Positions 51,212 through 59,494 of a DNA stretch of 64,000 nucleotides are shown one piece after another. Position 1 is the first letter of the stretch. The number at the start of each line of letters is the position of its first letter. The notes under the pieces are model-generated. The model saw only the letters and a program-made list of their open reading frames with translations, had not been told where the DNA came from and ran no database searches. The stretch is taken from contig NZ_JARVSC010000010.1 of assembly GCF_030209375.1 (NCBI RefSeq), positions 78,728 through 142,727 of the forward strand, given 5' to 3'. Made by a program: the position numbers and the translations under genes. The stretch is from Plantibacter sp. ME-Dv--P-122b (GTDB taxonomy: Bacteria > Actinomycetota > Actinomycetes > Actinomycetales > Microbacteriaceae).

Positions 51212-51643
51212 TCATGCCAGGTGGTCGGGGACCCACGGGTCGATGAGGTGGAGGCCGACACCGGCGAAGGCGCGCGTGTTCCGCGTCGCGAGCGCGGCGC
51301 CGGAGGATCTCGCGATGGCCGCGATGACCGCATCCTGAGGTCCGATGGGGTTGCCGGAGCGGCGTCGCGTCGTCATGAGCTCCGCGTAATCGAGCGCGGC
51401 TTCCGCAGAGAAGGGGAGGACGCGTCCTGCGAAGTCGGCGTCGAGCACGGTCGCCACGGCCCCGACGAGCGCTGATCGGCGAGCGCCTGCAGGGAGGCGC
51501 AGGGCTCCTTCGAGGAGCTCGGCAGTGGTCATCGCGGTGAGGTGGAGGTCGGCCTCGTCCTGCCGGTCGAGCCACCGGGCAACCGTGGGGTCGGGCCGTG
51601 GCCTGAACAGTTCGGAGACGACGTTCGTGTCGAGGATGATCAC
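51212..51643 (-). CDS. PIN-domain toxin, VapC/FitB-like
   Basis: 143 residues. The PIN nuclease acidic residues are in ILDTNVVSELF (Asp), TTAELLEGA (Glu) and GPQDAVIAAIA (Asp), with ATRNTRAFAGVG near the end. These toxins cleave RNA in a metal-dependent way. The GTG start overlaps the antitoxin stop (GTGA), so toxin translation depends on the antitoxin, as is usual in such pairs. Confidence 0.9.
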   Translation of the reverse strand: MIILDTNVVSELFRPRPDPTVARWLDRQDEADLHLTAMTTAELLEGALRLPAGARRSALVGAVATVLDADFAGRVLPFSAEAALDYAELMTTRRRSGNPIGPQDAVIAAIARSSGAALATRNTRAFAGVGLHLIDPWVPDHLA

Positions 51644-51966
51644 CTCGGGGCCGGGTCGTCCGCGTCGGCGCTCGCGGCATCGTCGAACGGATTCGGTCGG
51701 GTGGTCGTGGTGCGGTCGGGCAGTTCGATGACGAGTTCACCGTCGAGGTGGAGGTCGACGAAGCGCTGATGGATACGCTCCGCCAGCCCCGGTCGGCCGC
51801 TGTCGGCGGCCGAGGCGGCGCGGAGATCCTCAGCCGTCGTCGTCCTGACGGCCGCGGCGAGGATCGCCCGGATCTCCGCCTCCATCGATCGTCCGTGCAA
51901 GGCGCCGAGCTGTTGCAGACCGCGTTTCGTGTCCTCATCGAGATTCCGGACGGTCACCGTGGGCAT
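51640..51966 (-). CDS. RHH antitoxin, FitA/VapB-like
   Basis: 108 residues. The N-terminal ribbon-helix-helix (TVTVRNLDEDTKRGLQQLGA, then GRSMEAEIRAIL) binds DNA as a dimer. The C-terminal part, with an acidic Asp/Ala/Pro tail, should wrap the toxin. Its length is above the usual 75-85 residues because of this tail. GAGAGGTGG lies upstream. Two small palindromes in front of the gene are the likely autoregulatory sites. Confidence 0.88.
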   Translation of the reverse strand: MPTVTVRNLDEDTKRGLQQLGALHGRSMEAEIRAILAAAVRTTTAEDLRAASAADSGRPGLAERIHQRFVDLHLDGELVIELPDRTTTTRPNPFDDAASADADDPAPR

Positions 51967-51990
51967 GTCGCCACCTCTCGTGGGAATGGA

Positions 51991-52010
51991 GTGCTAGCAC
52001 GATGCTAGCA
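51991..52010. promoter_or_regulatory. twin palindromes upstream of the toxin-antitoxin operon
   Basis: GTGCTAGCAC (51991-52000) and TGCTAGCA (52003-52010) are spaced about one helical turn apart, 25 nt before the antitoxin start. On the minus strand they include TAGCAT, a possible -10 box, so RHH binding would block the promoter. From 52011 to 52228 I see no further gene or recognisable riboswitch. Confidence 0.75.
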
Positions 52011-52228
52011 AATCGGCGATTCGGGCTTCATCGGTCCTCCACGGGCCACGCCAAGCGGAGGATCCTCTCAGGGACGTCCACGTAGGGTGGCCGTTTCGCC
52101 TCCCTCGGATCGGGCAACCGGTCGACCGCGGTCATCGAGGGGCGGCTCTGCCGAGGCGATGCTGCACCCACCGAGCATGAACCGAGCGCGCCCCCGACGC
52201 GACCGAGACCCAGGACGGTACCCCGCAC

Positions 52229-53158
52229 ATGACCAGCACCACCCCTGCGCGCGCCCTCGAGCGCCGCGACCCGAACACTCCGGCAGTGGCCCCCACGACC
52301 CCCGCCCGGACCGGCGGCCGCCACGTGGCCCTCAGCCCGCGAGCCGCCCGTCGCGCGGCTCGACTCGAAGACGCCAGCTGGACCGCCTCCGCCGAGGAGG
52401 AGCGACGCCACGTCGACCTCGTGCCCACCAAGCGGCCCTCGGCCCCACGCACCAAGAGCTCCTTCGCGAAGCGCGCCAAGCCATTCGCCACGTTCGGGGT
52501 GATGACGCTCGCCACCGGGCTCTTCGTGTCGGTGTCGCTGCCGGCGGCCGCTGCCGGCGTCGACGTCGATGCGGCGACCGGTGGCGCGATTCCCTCTGCG
52601 GCGACGATGCAGTCGGTGTCGTACTCCGTGCCGTCGACCGCAGCCGATGTCCCCTTCGTGCGCGACGGCTACGGCGCGACCAGCCAGGAGGAGGTCGACG
52701 CCGCTTCGGCAGCCGCTGCAGCTGCCGCAGCCGAGGCGGCCGCGAGTGCATCCGCCGCCTCCTCGTCGTCCGCGTCGGCTTCGGCCGGACGCACGTATGC
52801 GGCTCCCGCCGTCGCCCGATCCGGCGAGGCGATCCTCGCCTACGCGGCGCAGTTCGTCGGCGTCGTCCCCTACGGCAACGGCAACGACCCGTCCGACAGC
52901 TTCGCCTGCGACGGCTACGTGCAGTACGTCTTCGCGGCGTTCGGTGTGTCCCTGCCTCGCGGCGCCGGTGCGCAGGCCGCGTCGGGCGTGCAGATCTCGG
53001 CGTCGGAGGCCGTCGCCGGCGACCTGCTCTACTGGCCGGAAGGTCACATCGCGATCTACGACGGCGCGGGCGGCATGTACGACTCTCCCGACTGGGGACG
53101 CTACGTCCAGCACCGTCTGTCGATCTGGGGCGACCCGGTCTACATCCGCATCCCGTAG
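52229..53158 (+). CDS. secreted NlpC/P60-family peptidase
   Basis: 309 residues. The N-terminal 85 residues are basic and Ala/Arg-rich, then a hydrophobic segment (about 88-110) ends AAAAG, an export signal with a very long N-region. A low-complexity Ala/Ser linker spans about 150-190. The C-terminal NlpC/P60 domain has the nucleophile Cys in SFACDGYVQYVF and the His in EGHIAIYDGAGG. The usual D-C-S-G is replaced by A-C-D-G. It is expected to cut peptidoglycan stem peptides. An internal start near residue 80 cannot be excluded. Confidence 0.85.
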   Translation: MTSTTPARALERRDPNTPAVAPTTPARTGGRHVALSPRAARRAARLEDASWTASAEEERRHVDLVPTKRPSAPRTKSSFAKRAKPFATFGVMTLATGLFVSVSLPAAAAGVDVDAATGGAIPSAATMQSVSYSVPSTAADVPFVRDGYGATSQEEVDAASAAAAAAAAEAAASASAASSSSASASAGRTYAAPAVARSGEAILAYAAQFVGVVPYGNGNDPSDSFACDGYVQYVFAAFGVSLPRGAGAQAASGVQISASEAVAGDLLYWPEGHIAIYDGAGGMYDSPDWGRYVQHRLSIWGDPVYIRIP

Positions 53159-53167
53159 ACGACGGCG

Positions 53168-53226
53168 CTGAGTCGCCCGGAAGTGTCTGATTTCGCCGTG
53201 AAGACGCGCGATTCCGGGCAACTCAG
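53168..53226. repeat. E-type inverted repeat after the NlpC/P60 gene
   Basis: CTGAGTCGCCCGGAA (53168-53182) and TTCCGGGCAACTCAG (53212-53226) are 15-nt arms with one mismatch. It begins 9 nt after the stop and ends 13 nt before the esterase -10 box. It shares CAACTCAG with the A family. Confidence 0.8.
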
Positions 53227-53239
53227 CCGGAGCGACGGA

Positions 53240-53245
53240 TAGCGT
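53240..53245 (+). promoter_or_regulatory. -10 box TAGCGT, leaderless start of the carboxylesterase
   Basis: TAGCGT is followed by 6 nt and the ATG at 53252. Confidence 0.55.
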
Positions 53246-53251
53246 GGACAG

Positions 53252-54598
53252 ATGACCGACACTCGCGGCTTCGAGACCTCCCTCGGCACGATCCTCGGTC
53301 GGGTCGACGGCGCGGTGGTTCGGGCTCGCGGCATCCCGTACGCCCGCGCGGGGCGCTTCGAGGTGCCGGTGCCGATCGGGCTTCCCGTCGGCACCGACGG
53401 CGATCCGGTGCCGTTCCGGGCCTTCGAGCGGGCGCCGGCCTCACCGCAACGCTCCTCGCGGGTGCTCGAGGCCGTCCTCGAGGGTGCTGGCGAGGGGATG
53501 GTCGACTCGGAGGACTGCCAGGCGCTCTCGATCACGGTCCCTGCGGACGTGCGTCCGGACGAGTCGCTGCCGGTGATGGTCTGGATCCATGGCGGCGCCT
53601 ACGTCACGGGCGCCGGCGACCTCGACGTCTACGATCCGATCAACCTGGTCGTCGAGCAGCGGGTCATCGTGGTGTCGGTCACGTACCGGCTCGGGATCCT
53701 CGGCTTCCTCGGCGACGGTGAGACGCTCCCGGCGAACCTCGGCCTGCTCGACCTCGTCCTCGCGCTCCGGTGGATCCACGAGCACATCGCTGCGTTCGGC
53801 GGCGACCCGGGGGCGGTCACCCTCTTCGGCCAGTCGGCGGGTGGCGATGCGATCGCGCACCTCATGATCAGCGACGGCACCGCGGGGCTCTTCCAGCGCG
53901 CCATCGTCCAGAGCGCGCCCCTGGGGATCAGCAGCGGGCGGGCCAAGATGGCGAGCGCGATGATGCGGGCGGCTGGCAGCCCGTCGCGGGACACCCCGGT
54001 GGTCGAGTTGCTTGCGCTCGAAGAGCAGGTGGAGCGGGCGGCGCGACGGTTCGGACTGCGCGGCGGCATGGCGTTCGGCACCCAGTACGGTCACGCGCCG
54101 CTCCCGGCGGAGGCCGACCGCGACGCCGCCTGGCGGGAGGCCGCGTCGCGCATCGACGTGCTCATCGGCTCGACGACGGAGGAGACCCGGCTGTACGTGC
54201 CGCTGATCCCGGTCTTCGCTCGTATGACCTCGGTGCCGATCGTCGGCGACCCGATCCGGCGGGCGCTCGTCGGTGCGACGACGCACCTCACCTACACGCG
54301 CGATGCCCGGAGGTTCGTCGAGCGGCATCGCGCATCCGGCGGTCGGGCCACCCGGTACGAGCTCAGTTGGGCGCCGCCCGGCAGTCCCTACGGAGCCTCC
54401 CACGTCACCGATCTGCCGCTCCTCCTCGGGACCGAACGGTTGTGGAGCCGGACGGCGCTCATCGGCTCGGCGACGTGGGCCGAGGTCGACCGCCGCGGCC
54501 GCTTCCTGCGTCAGATGTGGGCCGACTTCGCGCGTGACGGGGTCCTGGCCGCCGACGCGACCGCGGGCCTGAGTGACGTGGTCACGCTCGACCGCTGA
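53252..54598 (+). CDS. type B carboxylesterase / para-nitrobenzyl esterase
   Basis: 448 residues. The oxyanion motif is VWIHGGAYVTGAG, and the nucleophile is S195 in FGQSAGGDAI; SEDCQALSITVP and LRWIHEHIAAFGGDPGAVTLFG are diagnostic of type B esterases. Charge-relay Glu/His lie in the C-terminal half. It has no signal peptide, so it is cytoplasmic. It overlaps the convergent TetR gene by 17 nt at the 3' end. Substrates of these enzymes are small esters; none can be chosen. Confidence 0.92.
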   Translation: MTDTRGFETSLGTILGRVDGAVVRARGIPYARAGRFEVPVPIGLPVGTDGDPVPFRAFERAPASPQRSSRVLEAVLEGAGEGMVDSEDCQALSITVPADVRPDESLPVMVWIHGGAYVTGAGDLDVYDPINLVVEQRVIVVSVTYRLGILGFLGDGETLPANLGLLDLVLALRWIHEHIAAFGGDPGAVTLFGQSAGGDAIAHLMISDGTAGLFQRAIVQSAPLGISSGRAKMASAMMRAAGSPSRDTPVVELLALEEQVERAARRFGLRGGMAFGTQYGHAPLPAEADRDAAWREAASRIDVLIGSTTEETRLYVPLIPVFARMTSVPIVGDPIRRALVGATTHLTYTRDARRFVERHRASGGRATRYELSWAPPGSPYGASHVTDLPLLLGTERLWSRTALIGSATWAEVDRRGRFLRQMWADFARDGVLAADATAGLSDVVTLDR

Positions 54599-55181
54599 GC
54601 GCGGCGCTCTGCTCATCCGACGACTCGTCGACGACCAGTGTCAGGCACGCGCGGGCATGTGCGCGTGCTCCGTTCGGCGTCGGCGCAGCGGCCAGGCCGA
54701 GCAGCCTGCGTCGATGCGGTTCGCCGAGGAGCAGGGTGTAGAGCTGCTCCGCCCGCTCGCCGACGTGGCCGGTGAGGAATGCGATCGAGCGGGCCGGGCC
54801 GGCGGTGTAGAAGCCGGCGGCGACCTCGGGGAACCGTGGGGATTCCGCGATCACGAGTCGGTGCAGCGCGATCGAGACGTCCGAGTGCAGCGCGATGACC
54901 AGCCGGGTCGCCGCGTCCTCGAGGGGCTCCGCCTCGGAGCCCGGCTTGTCGGCTGCGAGGAGGTACCGGTGCTGCCGTTCGACCGCCGCTGTCAGCACGC
55001 CGGCGAGATCGCCGAACCACGTGTAGATCGTCCGCTTCGTCACGCCCGCGTCGACGGCGATCCCCTCGATCGTCGTCCCGCCGTATCCGTGCTCGGTGAA
55101 CCGGCGGATGGCGGCGTCGAGGATCGCGTCGCGCCGATGTTCGCGTTCGGCTGCCGTCGGGCGACCACGTCTCGATTCCAT
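54582..55181 (-). CDS. TetR-family transcriptional regulator
   Basis: 199 residues. N-terminal helix-turn-helix (RRDAILDAAIRRFTEHGYGGTTIEGIAVDAGVTKRTIYTWFGD) and a C-terminal TetR_C-like helical domain of the AefR type. The start follows TATCAT by 6 nt, so it is leaderless. It is divergent from the DUF952 gene, and the region between carries a 24-bp near-palindrome, so it probably controls both. Confidence 0.9.
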   Translation of the reverse strand: MESRRGRPTAAEREHRRDAILDAAIRRFTEHGYGGTTIEGIAVDAGVTKRTIYTWFGDLAGVLTAAVERQHRYLLAADKPGSEAEPLEDAATRLVIALHSDVSIALHRLVIAESPRFPEVAAGFYTAGPARSIAFLTGHVGERAEQLYTLLLGEPHRRRLLGLAAAPTPNGARAHARACLTLVVDESSDEQSAALSGRA

Positions 55182-55185
55182 GCCC

Positions 55186-55209
55186 TAATGATACGGTAAC
55201 GTCTCATTA
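55186..55209. promoter_or_regulatory. 24-bp near-palindromic TetR operator and -10 box
   Basis: The site begins TAATGATACG and ends CGTCTCATTA; 20 of 24 positions match their reverse complement. It includes the minus-strand -10 box TATCAT (55193 to 55188), so binding would block the TetR gene promoter. Confidence 0.75.
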
Positions 55210-55225
55210 CATGGAGAGGGTGGAG

Positions 55226-55591
55226 ATGACGAAGATCCTGCATGTCGCGATCGTCGACGACTGGGAGGCCAGTCGGCCGTTCGGCGAGTACGAGGTGTCG
55301 ACGCGAGCCGTGCCGTTCGTCGACGTCGGCTTCGTCCACGCGACGACCGCCGACCGACTGCCCGAGGTGCTCGAGCGCGTCTACGGGTCGCTCCAGCTGC
55401 CGCTCGTGCTCATCGTGCTCGACGTGGAGGAGCTTCAGGCGGCGGGCCTCCAAGTCACCTGGGCTCCGACGCCGCGCGTCATGGCCCCGCTCCCGACCGC
55501 CGGCCCGGCGATCACGGCCGAGCTCTCGCTCGAACGCGATGCGGCCGGCGCGTGGCAGGTGCCCGCGGCGCTCGCCGGGCTGTCGGACTGA
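55226..55591 (+). CDS. DUF952-family protein
   Basis: 121 residues from the ATG at 55226, which has GGAGAGGG at 5 nt. The ATG at 55211 has no ribosome site. The sequence follows the DUF952 pattern: KILHVAIVDDWEASRPFGEY, GFVHATTADRLPEVLERVYG, LVLIVLDVEEL and PTAGPAIT. The biochemical role of DUF952 is unknown to me. It is divergent from the TetR gene and likely its target. Confidence 0.82.
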   Translation: MTKILHVAIVDDWEASRPFGEYEVSTRAVPFVDVGFVHATTADRLPEVLERVYGSLQLPLVLIVLDVEELQAAGLQVTWAPTPRVMAPLPTAGPAITAELSLERDAAGAWQVPAALAGLSD

Positions 55592-55601
55592 GCGAGGTGA
55601 C

Positions 55602-55691
55602 CACAACTCCTGCGGCTGCTCCGCCGTCGACCGTGGGGGCAGCGCCGGGTGCGCAGGTCGGCCCGCCGACGGGCGATCAGCAGGAGTTGTG
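55602..55691. repeat. A-like inverted-repeat element (copy A5)
   Basis: CACAACTCCTGC (55602-55613) and GCAGGAGTTGTG (55680-55691) are perfect 12-nt arms; the spacer also contains GCCCGCCGACGGGC-like pairing. It differs from A1-A4 by CTCCTG in place of CTCAGG. It lies between the convergent DUF952 and LLM genes. Confidence 0.85.
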
Positions 55692-55701
55692 AACCCCGGG
55701 G

Positions 55702-56715
55702 CTACCCGAGCGCCGGCTTGATGTCCTTCACGATCGACTCCAGGATGCGCGCGTTGAAGTCGACGCCCAGCTGGTTCGGGACGGTGACGAGGACGGTGTC
55801 CGCCGCCTGGACGGCCGCATCGGCCGCGAGCTCGGCTGCGATGACGTCGGGCTCGCCGATGAAGCTGCGGCCGAAACGCGCGAGTCCGCCGTCGAGGTGT
55901 CCGACCTGGTCCTTCGAGTCGGCCTGGGCGCGCAGCCCGAAGTAGCGGCGCGTCTCGTCGTCGATGAGCGGCAGGACGCTGCGGCTCACGGAGACCCGCG
56001 GCTGCCACTCGTGACCGGCTTCGGTCCAGGCGTCGCGGAACATCTGGATCTGCTCCGCCTGCAGTTCGTCGAACGGCACGCCGGTGTCCTCGGTGAGGAG
56101 CGTCGACGACATGAGGTTCATGCCCTGCTCCGCCGTCCACACCGCCGTGGACCGCGAGCCGGCGCCCCACCAGATGCGCTCGCCGAGCTCCGGCGACTGC
56201 GGCTGGATCGCGAGCAGGCCGTTGGTCCCCGTCATCTGCGGGTTCGCGCGGGCCACACCCGCGCCGGCGATGGCCGCCCGGAACACCTCGGTGTGCGAGC
56301 GGGCGATGTCCGCGTCGGTCTCATCGTCGCCCGGCACGTAACCGAACGACTCCGATCCGCGGAGGGCCGTCTCGGGTGATCCCCGGCTCACGCCGAGCTG
56401 CAGTCGGCCGTCGCTGATGAGGTCGGTGGCCGCCGCCTCCTCGGCCATGTAGAGCGGGTTCTCGTAGCGCATGTCGATGACACCGGTGCCGAGTTCGATC
56501 GTCGAGGTCTTCGCCGCCATCGCCGCCAGCAGCGGGAACGGTGACGCGAGCTGTCGGGCGAAGTGGTGCACGCGCACATAGGCGCCGTCGACACCGACCT
56601 CCTCCGCTGCGACCGCGAGGTCGATGCTCTGCAGGAGTGCGTCACGCCCGGTGCGCACGCTGGAGCCCGGAACGTCTTGCCAGTGTCCGAAGGACAGGAA
56701 CCCGATCTTCTTCAC
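55702..56715 (-). CDS. LLM class flavin-dependent oxidoreductase
   Basis: 337 residues, luciferase-like barrel: GFLSFGHWQDVPGS at the start, YVRVHHFARQLASPFPLLAAMAAKTSTIELGTGVIDMRYENPLYMAEEAAATDLISDGRLQLGVSRGSP split across the usual positions. The His and the GxGVxD segment are typical of FMN-dependent monooxygenases. I choose the GTG at 56715, because VKKIGFLSF is where such proteins begin. No ribosome site is visible. A partner flavin reductase is not present nearby. Confidence 0.87.
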   Translation of the reverse strand: MKKIGFLSFGHWQDVPGSSVRTGRDALLQSIDLAVAAEEVGVDGAYVRVHHFARQLASPFPLLAAMAAKTSTIELGTGVIDMRYENPLYMAEEAAATDLISDGRLQLGVSRGSPETALRGSESFGYVPGDDETDADIARSHTEVFRAAIAGAGVARANPQMTGTNGLLAIQPQSPELGERIWWGAGSRSTAVWTAEQGMNLMSSTLLTEDTGVPFDELQAEQIQMFRDAWTEAGHEWQPRVSVSRSVLPLIDDETRRYFGLRAQADSKDQVGHLDGGLARFGRSFIGEPDVIAAELAADAAVQAADTVLVTVPNQLGVDFNARILESIVKDIKPALG

Positions 56716-56767
56716 GCTGATTACAGCGTCGCGCGGAGCGGTTCTATTCCTGTGAATGGATCGCAGG

Positions 56768-57466
56768 TCACCGTCCCCGGCCGTGGACCGGTGTCGCATT
56801 CATGGGCGGCTCGCCGACCTCGGCGACCGTGTGGCCGCTGCACGCCGTCTTCGTCACGCTGGCCCGCTCGACGCGCGACACGGTGAACCACCGCATCGCG
56901 TCGCGCATCCGGCACCATCCGACGAGGTACCACTGACCGTTCGTCGACGCGAACAGCACGGGCTCGACGTCGCGAGTGGTCGTGCTCCCGTCCCGCGAGG
57001 TGTACCGGATGCGGACGACCCGCTGCTCGGCCATCGCCTCTTCGAGCGCCGATCGGACGACGCGCGAAGCGGTCGGGGGTGCATCGACCCAGATCCGACC
57101 GGCCAGCGCGTCCGCTCGGGCCCGGGTCCGGGGGTCGAGGACGTCCAGGATCTTCTGCACACCAGCGGTCGCCAGATCCGCGTACGGGGCGTCGGGTGCC
57201 GCGGCCACCGCCGACATGAGCGCCACCGCCTGCACCGGGGACAGGCTGACCGGTGGCAGTGTCGCCCCGAGGGCCAACCCGTATCCGCCACCTGGTCCGG
57301 GGCGTGACCAGATGGGCGCGCCGCTGCGCTCGAGCGCCTGCAGGTCTCGCTTGACCGTGCGCACCGAAACGCCGAAGTCCCTCGCCAGCCGCTCGGCGGA
57401 GGTCCCTCGCGATCCGCTCCGACGCAGTGTCTCGGACAGGGCGTGGAGACGCTCCGCTCGCCTCAT
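56768..57466 (-). CDS. YafY-type HTH/WYL-domain regulator
   Basis: 232 residues from the ATG at 57466. An N-terminal HTH_11 (LHALSETLRRSGSRGTSAERLARDFGVSVRTVKRDLQALERSG) is followed by a WYL domain (residues about 140-215). NGQWYLVGWCRMRDAMRWF contains the conserved Trp-Tyr-Leu triad. WYL regulators sense nucleic-acid-like or other ligands. It is divergent from an alpha/beta hydrolase gene with a 73-nt spacer that includes direct TGACA repeats, so it probably controls that gene. Confidence 0.88.
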   Translation of the reverse strand: MRRAERLHALSETLRRSGSRGTSAERLARDFGVSVRTVKRDLQALERSGAPIWSRPGPGGGYGLALGATLPPVSLSPVQAVALMSAVAAAPDAPYADLATAGVQKILDVLDPRTRARADALAGRIWVDAPPTASRVVRSALEEAMAEQRVVRIRYTSRDGSTTTRDVEPVLFASTNGQWYLVGWCRMRDAMRWFTVSRVERASVTKTACSGHTVAEVGEPPMNATPVHGRGR

Positions 57467-57539
57467 CGGCCCATCAATTCGAGATTCATGACAGAAATAG
57501 TGACACACACCTGCCCGGAGTGCGCTTCAGGCTGGAGGC

Positions 57540-58325
57540 ATGAACACACAGAACGACACCCCGACCATCATCCTCATCGCCGGCCACTGGCTGGGCGCCT
57601 GGGCCTGGGACGACGTCCTCGACCATCTCGACCCCGACCACTCGCGCGCCGTCGCGATCACCCTGCCCGGCCTCGACCCCAGCGATGCCGACCGCACCAC
57701 ACGGACCCTCGACGACCAGGTCGCCGCCATCGCCGACGCCCTCGCCCGGCGGGACGTCTCTGCGGATCACCCAGCGGTCATCGTCGCGCACAGCGGGGCG
57801 AACGCTCCCGTCAGCCTGCTCCTCGACCGGCATCCCGAACTCGTCCGCCGGGTGGTGTGGGTCGACTCCGGGCCGATGGCGTCCGGAACGGCCTTCGCCC
57901 CGGACTTCCCGGCGACGATGGACGAGCTGCCGCTTCCGGCCTTCGACGTCCTCGCGCAGCAGGCGAGCCTCGACGGCTTGAGCGCCGAGGTCCTCGACCG
58001 GTTCCGCGACCGGGCGGTGCCCGAGCCGGGCCCGGTCCTCCGCCAGGCCGTGGAGCTGACCAGCGATGCCCGCACCGCGGTGCCGACCACCCTCGTGTGC
58101 TGTTCGATCCCGAGCGCGCAGGTGCTGGACATGGCTCGAGGCGGACACCCCATGTTCGCCGAGGTCGCGGCGCTCGAGACCGTCGAGGTCGTCGACCTCC
58201 CGACGGGTCACTGGCCGATGTGGAGCCGTGCCGACGAGCTCGCGGAAGTGATCCGCTCAGCGGCCCTCGCCCCGCGTCCGAACGGTCGAGACCGGCTGGA
58301 TGCAGGAACCCGCCGGGTCGGCTAG
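57540..58325 (+). CDS. alpha/beta hydrolase, EstC/salicylate esterase-like
   Basis: 261 residues. [15 protein letters not shown] is the oxyanion region; the nucleophile Ser is in [11 protein letters not shown], a form with His before and Ala after the Ser; the His is in TGHWPMW. The family includes plant SABP2-like esterases and bacterial hydrolases. GGAGG is only 1 nt from the ATG, and CAGGCT lies 6 nt upstream, so a leaderless start is more likely. Its stop shares CTAG with the opposite gene. Divergent from the WYL regulator. Confidence 0.86.
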   Translation: MNTQNDTPTIILIAGHWLGAWAWDDVLDHLDPDHSRAVAITLPGLDPSDADRTTRTLDDQVAAIADALARRDVSADHPAVIVAHSGANAPVSLLLDRHPELVRRVVWVDSGPMASGTAFAPDFPATMDELPLPAFDVLAQQASLDGLSAEVLDRFRDRAVPEPGPVLRQAVELTSDARTAVPTTLVCCSIPSAQVLDMARGGHPMFAEVAALETVEVVDLPTGHWPMWSRADELAEVIRSAALAPRPNGRDRLDAGTRRVG

Positions 58326-59038
58326 CGGACGTCCGCCTCGGCCGCCGCGAACGCCCGCACCTCGGCGACCTCGCGGATGTCGTCGGCACCGATGTTCGCG
58401 CCGAAGAGCTCGTGCCCGGGTTCGAGGACGACGCCCGCGCGCAGCGGTCCGATCTCGACGGGGTCGAATCCGAGGGCGTCCACCACGGCCGAGACGGCGG
58501 CCCGGTCCGCAGGATCGTCGCCGGCGATCGCGATGCCCTTGCGGCCCGGCGCGTCGGCCGGGCGCGGCTCGCCGTCGAGGTCGTGGTACCCCATGTGGTT
58601 GAACGCCTTCACCACCCGAGACTCCGGCAGGAAGGCGGCGACCAGCTCGCTCGTCGAGGTCTCCGGCGCACTGAGGTCCTCGCGGTGGCCGTCGACCTCC
58701 CACCAGTAGTTCATGGCGTCGACGACGAGCTTGCCGCGCAGCTCGTCGACGGGCACCGACCGGTGCTTGCCGAGGGGCAGCGCGAGGATGACGATGTCGG
58801 CCTGGGCAGCCGCGTCGGCGGACGTCGTGGCGACGGCACCCGGAGCGAGGACGTCGATCGTCAGGGCGATCCGGGCGGCGTCGCGCGAACCGCTGATGAG
58901 CACCCGGTACCCGGCGGCGACCGCGAGTCGTGCGAGGACCGTGCCGACCTTGCCAGCGCCGAGGATGCCGATGGTCATGCCCTGTGACGGGGTGGACTCG
59001 TCGGCGGATCGGTCGGTTCCGGAAGCGGTGTCGGACAT
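58322..59038 (-). CDS. NADPH-dependent F420 reductase-like NAD(P)-binding protein
   Basis: 238 residues. After a Ser/Thr-rich tail (1-20), the Rossmann motif [30 protein letters not shown] points to [22 protein letters not shown] and [11 protein letters not shown] are typical of Fno/YqjI-type proteins, which reduce F420 or an unknown substrate. AAGGAG precedes the ATG at 59038. It overlaps the convergent hydrolase by 4 nt. Confidence 0.85.
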   Translation of the reverse strand: MSDTASGTDRSADESTPSQGMTIGILGAGKVGTVLARLAVAAGYRVLISGSRDAARIALTIDVLAPGAVATTSADAAAQADIVILALPLGKHRSVPVDELRGKLVVDAMNYWWEVDGHREDLSAPETSTSELVAAFLPESRVVKAFNHMGYHDLDGEPRPADAPGRKGIAIAGDDPADRAAVSAVVDALGFDPVEIGPLRAGVVLEPGHELFGANIGADDIREVAEVRAFAAAEADVR

Positions 59039-59162
59039 GAGGCTCCTTCGTGGACGGTGCGGTCGCACGCGGTCGCCTGGATCAACCGGGGGTCGTCCGT
59101 CGCTATTCCGACACCGATCGCGCAGGCCGCGCAACCCCTCCTGTCCGATCGCCCGCTCGACG

Positions 59163-59168
59163 TAGCGT
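59163..59168 (+). promoter_or_regulatory. -10 box TAGCGT, leaderless start of the DUF3072 gene
   Basis: TAGCGT is followed by 6 nt and the ATG at 59175. Confidence 0.55.
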
Positions 59169-59174
59169 TGCCCC

Positions 59175-59480
59175 ATGACTGACGCAGAACAGACCGATGC
59201 AACGACCCCCGACGCCACGACCTCCGGCGCACCCGAGACGATCGGTGCCACTGAGGAGACCCTCGGAGCCCGTGGCGACGACAGCTCGACGAGCGCGAGC
59301 AAGGACCCCGAGGACTGGGTCACCGGCGACGAGCCGATGACCGGCCCGCAGCGGAGCTACCTCGACACCCTGGCCCGCGAGGCCGGCGAGGAGCTCCCCG
59401 CCGACCTGACGAAGGCGCAGGCCTCCGAGCACATCGACCGGCTGCAGAACGCCACCGGTCGCGGTCAGTCCGGATCCTGA
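59175..59480 (+). CDS. DUF3072 protein
   Basis: 101 residues. The N-terminal 60 residues are acidic and Thr/Ser-rich without predicted fold. The C-terminal part, [20 protein letters not shown] and [16 protein letters not shown], is the DUF3072 motif, found alone or at the ends of larger actinobacterial proteins. Its function is unknown. It is followed after 14 nt by the SQR-like gene and is probably cotranscribed with it. Confidence 0.87.
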   Translation: MTDAEQTDATTPDATTSGAPETIGATEETLGARGDDSSTSASKDPEDWVTGDEPMTGPQRSYLDTLAREAGEELPADLTKAQASEHIDRLQNATGRGQSGS

Positions 59481-59494
59481 GCGCCGCCGCCACC

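Noticed and set aside
52011..52228. Possible ydaO/c-di-AMP riboswitch upstream of the NlpC/P60 gene
   Set aside because: Such riboswitches often precede these genes in actinobacteria, but I could not align the conserved core with this leader.
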